Below, piece after piece: positions 6,245 to 14,966 of a stretch of DNA of 19,867 nt. Source of the DNA: an uncultured Oscillibacter sp. (lineage in GTDB: Bacteria; Bacillota; Clostridia; Oscillospirales; Oscillospiraceae); the NCBI GenBank assembly GCA_910587875.1, contig CAJUOD010000028.1, positions 8,179-28,045 of the forward strand. The letters are read 5' to 3'. Positions within the stretch are counted from its first letter, which is position 1, and each line of letters begins with the position of its first letter. Made by a program: the position numbers and the translations under genes. A model generated the notes under the pieces. It saw only the letters and a program-made list of their open reading frames with translations. It had not been told where the DNA came from and did no database searches.

Positions 6245-6592
6245 TCACTCGCTGAGCTTCAGCCGCCGGAGGTTCTCCTTCAGCGTGCGGATGGTCTCCA
6301 GAATGACCTTCAGCTCCAGGTGGGAGCAGTCCGACAGGATGTGGGCCGCCTCCGTCTCGAAGACGGACCGGGAGGCGGGCAGGCTGTCGCAGAGGAGCTG
6401 GTCCACCGTCACCTCCAGGGCGTTGGCGACGCCCACCAGGGTGGGAAGGCTGAGCTTCGTGGCGCCCCGCTCAATGTGGGAGATGTTGGACGGCTCCTGG
6501 CCGGACAGCTCCGCCAGCGCCTGCTGGGTGAGCCCCCGCTCCTTCCGCAGGCGGCGGATGCGCACGCCGATGGCCTGATAATCGAGCTCCAT
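6245..6592 (-). CDS. XRE-family transcriptional regulator, likely repressor of the pilus operon
   Basis: A 115-residue protein with an N-terminal helix-turn-helix of the Cro/C1 type (about residues 8-63: IRRLRKERGLTQQALAEL, then the recognition helix in EPSNISHIERG). A short helical C-terminal part rich in Leu and charged residues, probably for dimerisation, follows. The start is ATG at 6592, with GAGGAGGGG about 8 nt upstream. It is transcribed divergently from the pilus operon, and two 17-bp palindromes lie between the two genes, one inside the spacer of its own promoter. This implies autoregulation and control of the giant pilin operon. No ligand-binding or peptidase domain is present, so what relieves repression is not evident. 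Its 3' end nearly abuts the small cysteine-rich gene. Confidence 0.9.
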   Translation of the reverse strand: MELDYQAIGVRIRRLRKERGLTQQALAELSGQEPSNISHIERGATKLSLPTLVGVANALEVTVDQLLCDSLPASRSVFETEAAHILSDCSHLELKVILETIRTLKENLRRLKLSE

Positions 6593-6659
6593 AAGCGCCC
6601 CTCCTCACAAAACAGCTTCCAAAAAATATCTTTATCTTTCTAATTTTTCCAACAAAGTG

Positions 6660-6688
6660 ATTGTATATCCGATTCGGATATGTTAAAA
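6660..6688 (-). promoter_or_regulatory. Promoter of the XRE gene
   Basis: On the minus strand TTTTAA (6688-6683) and TACAAT (6665-6660) are 17 nt apart. The first palindrome occupies the spacer. Each hexamer overlaps the opposite-strand hexamer of the pilus promoter by 5 bp. The leader to the ATG at 6592 is about 60 nt. Confidence 0.6.
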
Positions 6689-6689
6689 T
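6661..6689 (+). promoter_or_regulatory. Promoter of the type IV pilus operon
   Basis: TTGTAT (6661-6666) and TAAAAT (6684-6689) are 17 nt apart on the plus strand. The predicted start near 6696 lies at the edge of the second palindrome. The first palindrome fills the spacer. The leader to the ATG at 6758 is about 60 nt. Confidence 0.65.
6665..6681. promoter_or_regulatory. Palindromic operator 1
   Basis: ATATCCGATTCGGATAT is a perfect 8+1+8 palindrome lying within the spacer of both divergent promoters. It shares the core TATCCGAWTCGGATA with operator 2. The dyad and the adjacent XRE gene make it a probable dimer binding site that would shut off both directions. Confidence 0.75.
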
Positions 6690-6696
6690 GCTTTTA

Positions 6697-6713
6697 GTAT
6701 CCGAATCGGATAC
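6697..6713. promoter_or_regulatory. Palindromic operator 2
   Basis: GTATCCGAATCGGATAC is a perfect 8+1+8 palindrome centred 32 bp (about three helical turns) from operator 1. It lies at the predicted transcription start of the pilus operon and upstream of the XRE -35 box. This placement would block pilus transcription more directly than XRE transcription. Confidence 0.75.
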
Positions 6714-6757
6714 ATACTCAAGTTTTCGCCGTGAGGCGCGTATATTGAGGTGCAGAC

Positions 6758-9700
6758 ATGGCCCAACGCATTCAAAACAAAGGAAACCGCGGCTTCTCCC
6801 TGGTGGAGACGCTGGCAGTGGCGGCGATTCTGGTGATCCTACTGAGCCTGTCCGCCGTGGCGGCGGCTTACTACCGGGACTATCTCAAGATTACCGAGCT
6901 GGACAACGCCGCCCGGGACATTTACATGGCCGCCGAGAACCGGGCCGTGCTGCTGGGCAGCAACGGACAGCTGGAGGGGCTGATTTCCGCCTCCACCCTG
7001 GCGGAGGGCGGCAAGGAGGACTCCGGCTGGATCACGAAGGACAGCGCCGCGGCGAAGGAGCTGCTGACTGCCGGGGCCATTGACCCCACCCTGCTGGACG
7101 GAGACTTCCGCATCATCTACGACCCGGACAGCTTTGCCGTTACGGACGTGTTTTATGCGGAGGACACCATTACCTTGACCCGGGACGCGGCCATGGCCAT
7201 TGCCGGGGATCGGGACAAGCGGATGCGTCCCGACGAGGGCCCCATGCTGGGCTACTACGGCGGCGAGCAGACGGCCCGGGAAGCCTATACCCCGCTGCCC
7301 GCGCCGGAGGTCATGGTCGTCATTCACAACGGGGAGCGCCTCACCGTGGACGTGACCTTCTCGGTGCCGGATGCGGCGCAGTCCTCGGTGGCCGACGACT
7401 GGATGTTTCAATCAAAGCAGAGCGTGAAGCTGATATACGGCGGCAAAGAGCGCCCGCTGATGAGCCTGGAGCCCGGCGGAGCGCCGGTCAGCCTGCGCAC
7501 ATACAGCCGTAAGATTGCTGATAAATCCTATATTACATACACCTGGATTCTGGACGCGCTGGACGCCACCGCGGAGGAGCGCCATTTCTGGCAGCTCTTT
7601 GAGGAGGAGGACAGGACCATGGGCTTCGGCGGGGACTTCACCGTCACCGCCGAGATTGAGCTGTCCGCCCCCGGACACCGGTCTACCTCCGCCTCCGGCT
7701 CCGACACGAACAACAGCCTCTTCGCGGAGCGAAGCGGCGGGTCCGCCGCGCGTCTGGAGAACGTACGCCACCTCCAGAACCTGGACAAGGACACCTCCCT
7801 CGTCGCGGGGAAGACCACCGCCATACAGCTGAACGACATCGCGTGCCACCTCAAGGATTTGAGTTCCAGTTCCGTGAACGCTTACATTCCCTATGAGTTT
7901 GCGCCCATTGAGAACGAGGAGCTTGCCTCCTACGACGCCGGGTGGACCGGCAGCCGGCGGAACGAGATCACGGAGCTCCAGGTGACGGCGAACAGCGTCA
8001 AGGTCGAGAATCCCGAGGAACCCGATAAAAAAGTCAAGCCCGGCGCGGGCCTCTTCGCCAAGACCGGGGAGGGGATGACCTTCACCGGCGTGCGTCTCAT
8101 CGGGGCCGACGTGGTCGCCGGGGACGCCCCCGCCGCCGGAGTGCTGGTGGGCGCCGCCGGGAGCGGCAGCACCTTCCGGGACATCCGTGTGGTCAATTCC
8201 ACCGCTGTTTGCGCCGATGAAGCTGGGAACGCGACAGGCCCCGCCGGGGGCATTGCCGGAACCGTCGCGGGCGCGGCGGGCGAGGTAAACCGGTTTGTGG
8301 ACTGCCAGGTCTACTGGGATCCTGAGGAGGGCCAGACCTACCAGAGCCTTCTGGGCAGCGACCAGAAGGGGAACCCCTATAAATACGGCGAGATCCTCCA
8401 CGGGACCGCCGCGGGCGGCCTGGCGGGCCGGCTGTCCGGCGAGGGAAAGACCATCGTCACAAAGAGCCTGGCGGCTTCTCTGGTCAGCGGCGATAACGCC
8501 GGGGGCCTGTTCGGCGATGCGGAGCAGGACGTGGAGATCGCCGTCTCCTACGCGGACTGCTATCTCCAGGGAACGAACACCGCCGCCGGGCTTATCGGGA
8601 CCGGCGCGCCCTCGTCCCTCATCTTCAAGAATGTCTATACCGCCGGATTCATCGACCTGACGGAGACCACCGCTCAGGCCGGGGGCATCCTCAGCGCTGC
8701 CGCGGGAGCGGGAAGCTCTGTGAGCTGCGAGAATGTCTATGCCGCCATGAGCTACCTGAATCAGGGCGACAAGCCGGAGGATATCATCACCCGCGGGCTG
8801 GAGGCTGCCGGGTGCTACTACCTGAGCGTGGACCCGGCGGACGCCGAGTCTAAATGGAAGGACAAGGGGCAGGGCCCCGTGTCCTATGACGACCTGTCCG
8901 ACCCCGATTCCGGCTTTGCCGCGATGCTGAACGACGCGGCCGATGTGAAGGACCAAGCGTTTGAATGGAAGGCCTACCGGAGCGACTCGGACGGGATTGA
9001 CAAAAACACCTACGCCTACAACCTCCAGAAGAGCCAGACCCTGACGAAGTACAGCTTCCCCGGCCTGAGGGACCTGCCCCACTACGGGGACTGGCGGGCC
9101 TACTTCAAGGAGCCCAGCCTGGTCTACTTTGAGGAGTATAACGAGATCGACCCGGTCACCAAGGACAAGGCCCGGGGCTTCTCCGGCGGCAACGCCAGGA
9201 CTCTGAAGGTGGGCGAGCTGAAGGAAGGGGACGACAGCAGCTTCCCCGCCGTCAAGACGGACGGCTACGCCGTGGCCCTGCTGCAGGACGACCTGAAAGA
9301 GGATATCTTAACGGTCACCTATACCTACCTCGGGAAAGACGGAAACAAGGAGACGACGGATCCTCCGATTATTTACTCCAAATCCGGAAAGACCGGCATC
9401 AAGCTGCTCCCGGCGTCCTGGGAGCGGAAGGAGGGCACCGGCACGAAGATTGACCAATACTGGCTGGCCCCCCTGCCCGACAAGCTGGTGGTGGGGACCC
9501 CCGCCGGAGAGGGCGAAGAGGCGGAGTACCGCTCTCAAACCACCAGCCGCGACTTCTATCAGTACCTCCGTTTTGTGACCAACGTCACGCTGGAGGAGGC
9601 CAAAGGCCCCGCCGCCGGAGAGTATTTCTACAACCCCCATTTCGCCGAGACGGTAAAGCCCTATGTCCCGGCGGACAACGGCGCGCCCTTCATCGACTGG

Positions 9701-12700
9701 GCGGGCGCCTGGACGGAGGAATACAAGGACGGACACCCCCCCTACGCCCCCGGCAAGGCGGCGGAGGCCGTCCGCAAATACATCGCCGAGGCGCTGACTC
9801 CCGGAAGGGAGCCGGTGAGCGTCCGCACGCCCCGGCACTTCTACCATCTGAGCCAGTACGAGGAGTATTACAACAACGACCGCCTCACCTTCCTGCAGGA
9901 GCTTCCGCTGGACGGGTACGAGAGCAAAGGCGGGGAAGATAAGTACTATCATTACAAGTTCTACGGCACCCCCGGAGGAGGGGGGAAGCTGCTGCGCCAT
10001 GACGACCGGGGCTTCCAGCTTCAAACCCCCATCGGCACCCAGGACAAACCCTTCCTGGGCACCTATGACGGGGACTGCCTGCCCATCCGGCGGCTGGCCT
10101 TCGAGATTCCCGAAAAGGACAAGAACCGGGTCTGCGCGGGCCTCTTCGGCAGCTCCAACGGAACGCTGAAAAACATCGTTTACAGCCTGGACCCCAGGGA
10201 CCCCAAAAACCCGGACGATACGACGGAGAGCGTGCCCCGGTCCATCCTCTTCCACAGCAGCGAGCTGGAAACCCATCTGGGCGCCCTGGTGGGCCTCAAC
10301 GCACAGCTGGGAAAGATCCAGAACTGCGCCGTGGAGGGCGTCAACCTCACCACCCAGATTTTCAGCCGCAGGCTCTACGTCGGCGGCCTGTGCGGGTCGA
10401 ACCAGGGCGTGGTCCAGAACTGCGCCGCCGAGTCCGCCCGGCTGCACGTGGAGGCCTCCAACTACGGCAGCGCCTATGTGGGCGGGCTGACGGGCCAGAA
10501 CTCCGGCCGGATCGAGACCTCCTACGCCGTGGGGCGGCTGGAGGCCGACGCGGCCCAGGACAACGCCCCCGCCCTCCTGGCGGGCTTCGCGGGCCTGAAC
10601 TCCGGCAGTATTTCCAACTCCTACGCCGCCATGGCCCTGAAGACCAACGGCGCCAAGGCCAAGGCCTGGGGCTTCTGCGGCCAGTCCAGCGGCGGGACGC
10701 AGCGGGAGACCTATTTCCTCAACGAGGGCAACTTCACCTACCGGGGCGAGTCCTTCCTGGCGGACTACACCGAGGGCGAGGGCGGCGGAGCCTACCCCAT
10801 CAACTATGCCGTATTGACGGCGGACGAGGTCCCCGTGCCCAACATGAGCAAAAAGGAGGTCCGGGCGGACCAGAAGAAGGAGGACGTGTTCCCCTATCCC
10901 ACCGGCGTAAAGATGAACGGAGCCGCCGAGCACTACGGCGACTGGCCCCGTCCCCTGGAGCTGGGCAGCATGGGCGTGTATTACTGGGAGGAGCTCCAGG
11001 TCCCCGGAAAGAAGCCCTCCTACCACGTCAGCCTCCTGGCCATGGACCCGGGGGAGAAGCAGAGCGATCCCAAGACCGTCTCCAAAATCTCCACCCTTTC
11101 CACCGCCCACGACGAAAGCGGCGAGGTCACCCGCTATGGCTACGGCATTTACAACCGGAAGGGAAATGCGATCTTCCTGCCGGAGTCGGATAAGGTGGAT
11201 ACGGCAAAGATCCCGTATTATCCGCTCCTGTACTCCCAGAATGGGGAGGCGGGAAGTCCCTTTGACAAGGCCATGTACGAGTCGTTGGAGTACCCGGAGA
11301 CGGGGGATAAGAATGCGGCCGACAAAAAGGTGGACGAAGCGCTGGCCAGGCTCATGGCCTATGAGCTGGACGAGAAGGGGAACGCGGAGTTTGAGTTCCA
11401 CTCCTTCCACACCTACGGCCAGAACAAGGACGCGGACGGGACCTCCGGCGGGCTGTACCCCAACAGCGTATCCAGCCGGCCCAACGGCACCCTGACGCTG
11501 TCCCAGGGCGGCAAGTACCCGGACGGCACGGACTACGAGACCGTGACGGTCACCTTCCTCCTGAACCCCCTGTTTGCCGACGCCCTGGCGGTGGAGCTGC
11601 CGAGGGGCTGGACAGCGGCGGAGAAGCAGGACGTCCCGACCTTCACCAGCAGAAGTGAAACGATTACCGGCGGCACCTGGTGGAATCCGACTACGACGAC
11701 GGTGTGGACCTTCTCCGGCAAGATCCCCGGCGGCAGCGAGACCTGTTCCTACGGCGTCCGCTCCATCGATCAGCTGCAGTTCATCAACTGGAACAGCCAA
11801 TACCGGAATACCAACACGGTGCTGACAAGGAGAGAAGATATAAGTGGAGCCGCCGAGGACGCGATCGGCAATTTCCCCTTCCTGTCCGGATTTGACAATA
11901 CCGGCCTCAAAAGCCAGACCGGGAACTATTTCTGGCTGCAGAGCTACGATATCCTTGGCAAAAAGGACGGCGGGATTTACAGAACCTATACGCCCATCGC
12001 CGAATACTACGACAAAACCAAGGTCGAGCAGGGAAACCTGTACGGCTGGTTCGGCGGGACCTATGACGGCGGGAGCTACAAAATCGAAAACGTCAATATC
12101 GAGGGACAGGTGTCCTCCTGCGCGGGACTTTTCGGCGTGGTATACAACGCCCGGCTGAAAAACATCGTCCTTTACTCCTCCGACGGCGAGGGTACCATCA
12201 AAACCAAAGTGGGCGGAACACTGGAGGAGGACAAAGACGAGAACGGCGCTCCCATCCGAAGGAGCTCATCCCAAAGCCTCTGGTTCTCCATGGGGGCGCT
12301 GGCCGGCGTCGCGGGCACCACCGAGGGAGACGACACCCCCGTCATTGAAAACTGCACTGTGGCCGGATACACCATCGACGCCGAGGTCTACACACTCAGC
12401 GGCAGCGGCTGGGGCGGCAACAATATCGGCGGCCTGGTGGGGTCCTGCGACCTGAGCCTGACCGGCTGTTCCGCCGTGACGACCATCAAGGTCCACGACG
12501 CCATAGAAAACGACAACATGCGGATCGGCGGGCTGACGGGCATCTGCCAGGGCAAGGTCCGGAACTGTTACGCCGGAGGCAGTATCTCAGTCTGGAACGT
12601 GGGCGTCAAGGGGAAGGATCATAAAATTCCAAAGGGAATCTACATCGGCGGACTGGTGGGCGGCAGCTTCATGAAGTCCCTGGCGGTCAATGGAGATGGA

Positions 12701-14947
12701 AACATTACCATCGGCGCGAAAGGCAACGGAGAAAACAGCAATGAAGAGGAAACAAGCAACGAGCTGCGCCACTGCTACAGCTATGTGACATTGCCCCCAA
12801 TTACCGGCGAGGATGCACAGAAACATATTAAAGGCCTGTATGTCATTGGCGGCACGGGAGATATCTACCCTGTCGGAGCTCAAGGCGCTCCCGCCTTGTC
12901 GAACCACGGCAGTACCACGTATGAAAACTGCTACTACCTGGAGAGCGAGTCCCTGAGCCTGGTCACCAAGGAGCAGATCCTCCAGGCGAACATTAAAACC
13001 GACCTGGGCTCCAAGAGCGGCGGAACTGCCCTGCAGGACGGGAATCTCAGTCCAAATAATGAATATCCCATGCCCGACCAGTATTTTGATAGAATTGGCG
13101 AAGGCAGAACCAGCAATGTCCGGAATCTCGAAAACATAGAGACTGGGGAAACGCTCGGATGTAATAAAAACCAGCTCTATTATCGCCAAAGTCCCAATCC
13201 TCCTGCAAAGGGTATCGGGCTTTTCCAATATGAAGGGAAAGTCGACGGCAAAGCTTGGGTTTACAAATTCCTCGGCTGGCTGGTCGATGCGAGCGGCAAT
13301 ACTTGGACCTATACCACAAACCCGGATTATTTTAAAGACACATCCGTCGAGTCTTCCGAAGTCACCGGCCTGACCTACGAGCAGCTGGCGGGGATGGAGA
13401 AGAACATCCCCGGGAAGGACTCCAATCTGGATATCTATGACTTGCTGCCCGGCGACTTTAAGAAGGTCACCAGCGCGATCAAGGAAGGAGAAACCGAGAT
13501 AGCCGTCCCCGGCAAATACAGCTATCCCACCCAGACCCGGCCGGAGCTGCGGGACCGGGATTATCCCTTCCCCACCATCCTGACCAAGGACGGCGGGAAG
13601 TACCGCGTCCACTACGGCGACTGGCCCCTGAAGGGCTTCCGGCGTCAGACCCTGTTCAACGAGGAGGGCAAGTTCACCCTCTTGGGCGGAAGCCCCATCG
13701 AGATCGACCTGTTTGTCAACGGCGACAAGCCCCACCAGGAGCACCTGGTGCTGACGGACGGCGTGAAGTCCGGCGGAGAGTGGTCCTTTGACTGGGAGAG
13801 CCTCCGAAAGGCAATCGCGGACAAACAGGACCCGGATAAGGTGGAGCTGATCGCCCAGAAGATAGAACCGCCGAAGCGCCTCACTCCCGATGAGATTCTC
13901 AACGAGAAGGAAAAAGGCAGGGAATACTATCTCTTCACGCTGAAGCCCAAGCGGGGCGGCACGGATACCCTGTACATTTCCTACACCTACACGGACGACG
14001 CGGGCCAGGAGATCACCTACACGCTGCCCGTCATCGTCCACATCACCGCCGCCGCGGTGCTGCGGCCCTCCAGGCTGTTTATGTTCCCCGGCGACACGGT
14101 GGACATTCCCGTCAGGGTCACCGACAAGGCGGGCGAGTCCCTGGAGGGACGCATGGACGGCAAGCTGACCCTCAAGGGCGATTATCCCAACTGCGGAAGC
14201 AGCTACCTCACGGGCGAGTTCCTGGTTAGGGAGGCCACGGAGGACGGCAAGGTTCCCACTATCCGGTTCACCACCTCGGTCCCCGAGGACGAGCCGGAGC
14301 TGGAGAAGGGCCTGATCCTGGGCGCCAACTCCGACTTTGCCTATACCGTACCGGACCCCGGCGACCCCACCAAGGAGGAGGATCACGGCGGAGGCACCGG
14401 CGGAGACGTCCGCATCAACGTCATCCAGCCCTGGAAGGGCGAGGACTGGCAGGAGCAGGACGAGGAGTTTATCCACTTTGAGGAGGTCCCGCAGGACGAC
14501 GGGACCATGCGGGTGGTCTGCACCGTCACCTTCCCGGACTCCTACGCCGTCGGCGACGAGGGAACCATCCGCTTCAAGACGGCCGACAAGCCCAGCGTGG
14601 CTCCCATCCTCAAAATGCCCGCCGCGGAGTGGGTGGAGAAGGAAGGCCGAATCGTCCTGAAGCTGACCTACCCGGAGAGCGTGAAGACCTTGACGGACCT
14701 GCCGGACGAGACGAAGGTCTCTCTCCCCCTGACGCTGACCAGCGAGGAGCCCGAGGGCAAACCGGAGCTGATTGAGGAAACGGACGGGCAGCTCCACACC
14801 CTGACCCTGACGGTGAAAAAACCGGCGGAAGCGCCGCCGGAGGGCGAAGCGGAGATCCCGGCCGTCGAGGCCCTGCCCCCCGAGGAACCTGAAGAGGAAC
14901 CCGCCGTCCGGCGGCGGCGCGCGGGGGAGCGCAAATCGAAACCCTAA
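6758..14947 (+). CDS. Giant modular type IV pilin with GLUG/beta-helix modules
   Basis: A 2729-residue protein. The N-terminus is a textbook type IV prepilin: leader MAQRIQNKGNRG, cleavage after Gly12, then FSLVE with Phe+1 and Glu+5, and a hydrophobic helix to about residue 36. Three large modules follow, at about 340-775, 1025-1392 and 1665-2285. Each opens with a VR-containing stretch resembling the start of GLUG-repeat proteins and contains GLUG-like turns (AGGLFGD, VGGLCGSNQG, VGGLTGQNSGR, IGGLVGS, IGGLTGICQGK). Each closes with HYGDW (residues 775, 1392, 2285). The C-terminal 400 residues look like beta-sandwich domains and end in a Pro/Glu tail with RRRR. Ordinary pilins have 120-200 residues. 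The likely place is the outside of the cell on a pilus, as adhesin or ligand binder (inference). ATG at 6758 has GAGGTG 6-7 nt upstream. It is the first gene of the T4P operon. Patches inside it are AT-rich, suggesting recombination. Confidence 0.88.
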   Translation: MAQRIQNKGNRGFSLVETLAVAAILVILLSLSAVAAAYYRDYLKITELDNAARDIYMAAENRAVLLGSNGQLEGLISASTLAEGGKEDSGWITKDSAAAKELLTAGAIDPTLLDGDFRIIYDPDSFAVTDVFYAEDTITLTRDAAMAIAGDRDKRMRPDEGPMLGYYGGEQTAREAYTPLPAPEVMVVIHNGERLTVDVTFSVPDAAQSSVADDWMFQSKQSVKLIYGGKERPLMSLEPGGAPVSLRTYSRKIADKSYITYTWILDALDATAEERHFWQLFEEEDRTMGFGGDFTVTAEIELSAPGHRSTSASGSDTNNSLFAERSGGSAARLENVRHLQNLDKDTSLVAGKTTAIQLNDIACHLKDLSSSSVNAYIPYEFAPIENEELASYDAGWTGSRRNEITELQVTANSVKVENPEEPDKKVKPGAGLFAKTGEGMTFTGVRLIGADVVAGDAPAAGVLVGAAGSGSTFRDIRVVNSTAVCADEAGNATGPAGGIAGTVAGAAGEVNRFVDCQVYWDPEEGQTYQSLLGSDQKGNPYKYGEILHGTAAGGLAGRLSGEGKTIVTKSLAASLVSGDNAGGLFGDAEQDVEIAVSYADCYLQGTNTAAGLIGTGAPSSLIFKNVYTAGFIDLTETTAQAGGILSAAAGAGSSVSCENVYAAMSYLNQGDKPEDIITRGLEAAGCYYLSVDPADAESKWKDKGQGPVSYDDLSDPDSGFAAMLNDAADVKDQAFEWKAYRSDSDGIDKNTYAYNLQKSQTLTKYSFPGLRDLPHYGDWRAYFKEPSLVYFEEYNEIDPVTKDKARGFSGGNARTLKVGELKEGDDSSFPAVKTDGYAVALLQDDLKEDILTVTYTYLGKDGNKETTDPPIIYSKSGKTGIKLLPASWERKEGTGTKIDQYWLAPLPDKLVVGTPAGEGEEAEYRSQTTSRDFYQYLRFVTNVTLEEAKGPAAGEYFYNPHFAETVKPYVPADNGAPFIDWAGAWTEEYKDGHPPYAPGKAAEAVRKYIAEALTPGREPVSVRTPRHFYHLSQYEEYYNNDRLTFLQELPLDGYESKGGEDKYYHYKFYGTPGGGGKLLRHDDRGFQLQTPIGTQDKPFLGTYDGDCLPIRRLAFEIPEKDKNRVCAGLFGSSNGTLKNIVYSLDPRDPKNPDDTTESVPRSILFHSSELETHLGALVGLNAQLGKIQNCAVEGVNLTTQIFSRRLYVGGLCGSNQGVVQNCAAESARLHVEASNYGSAYVGGLTGQNSGRIETSYAVGRLEADAAQDNAPALLAGFAGLNSGSISNSYAAMALKTNGAKAKAWGFCGQSSGGTQRETYFLNEGNFTYRGESFLADYTEGEGGGAYPINYAVLTADEVPVPNMSKKEVRADQKKEDVFPYPTGVKMNGAAEHYGDWPRPLELGSMGVYYWEELQVPGKKPSYHVSLLAMDPGEKQSDPKTVSKISTLSTAHDESGEVTRYGYGIYNRKGNAIFLPESDKVDTAKIPYYPLLYSQNGEAGSPFDKAMYESLEYPETGDKNAADKKVDEALARLMAYELDEKGNAEFEFHSFHTYGQNKDADGTSGGLYPNSVSSRPNGTLTLSQGGKYPDGTDYETVTVTFLLNPLFADALAVELPRGWTAAEKQDVPTFTSRSETITGGTWWNPTTTTVWTFSGKIPGGSETCSYGVRSIDQLQFINWNSQYRNTNTVLTRREDISGAAEDAIGNFPFLSGFDNTGLKSQTGNYFWLQSYDILGKKDGGIYRTYTPIAEYYDKTKVEQGNLYGWFGGTYDGGSYKIENVNIEGQVSSCAGLFGVVYNARLKNIVLYSSDGEGTIKTKVGGTLEEDKDENGAPIRRSSSQSLWFSMGALAGVAGTTEGDDTPVIENCTVAGYTIDAEVYTLSGSGWGGNNIGGLVGSCDLSLTGCSAVTTIKVHDAIENDNMRIGGLTGICQGKVRNCYAGGSISVWNVGVKGKDHKIPKGIYIGGLVGGSFMKSLAVNGDGNITIGAKGNGENSNEEETSNELRHCYSYVTLPPITGEDAQKHIKGLYVIGGTGDIYPVGAQGAPALSNHGSTTYENCYYLESESLSLVTKEQILQANIKTDLGSKSGGTALQDGNLSPNNEYPMPDQYFDRIGEGRTSNVRNLENIETGETLGCNKNQLYYRQSPNPPAKGIGLFQYEGKVDGKAWVYKFLGWLVDASGNTWTYTTNPDYFKDTSVESSEVTGLTYEQLAGMEKNIPGKDSNLDIYDLLPGDFKKVTSAIKEGETEIAVPGKYSYPTQTRPELRDRDYPFPTILTKDGGKYRVHYGDWPLKGFRRQTLFNEEGKFTLLGGSPIEIDLFVNGDKPHQEHLVLTDGVKSGGEWSFDWESLRKAIADKQDPDKVELIAQKIEPPKRLTPDEILNEKEKGREYYLFTLKPKRGGTDTLYISYTYTDDAGQEITYTLPVIVHITAAAVLRPSRLFMFPGDTVDIPVRVTDKAGESLEGRMDGKLTLKGDYPNCGSSYLTGEFLVREATEDGKVPTIRFTTSVPEDEPELEKGLILGANSDFAYTVPDPGDPTKEEDHGGGTGGDVRINVIQPWKGEDWQEQDEEFIHFEEVPQDDGTMRVVCTVTFPDSYAVGDEGTIRFKTADKPSVAPILKMPAAEWVEKEGRIVLKLTYPESVKTLTDLPDETKVSLPLTLTSEEPEGKPELIEETDGQLHTLTLTVKKPAEAPPEGEAEIPAVEALPPEEPEEEPAVRRRRAGERKSKP

Positions 14948-14966
14948 GCGAAAGGAGGGACGCCCC

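Noticed and set aside
9734..9742. Run of seven C as a phase-variation tract in the giant gene
   Set aside because: The tract is short, codes for an ordinary His-Pro-Pro stretch, and similar runs are common in this GC-rich sequence.
9308..11800. Long open frame on the minus strand (830 codons) inside the giant pilin gene
   Set aside because: It is antisense to a continuous, domain-rich coding frame. Its Gly/Val/Leu/His-rich translation shows no motifs and no proper ribosome binding site. Such shadows are expected in GC-rich genes.
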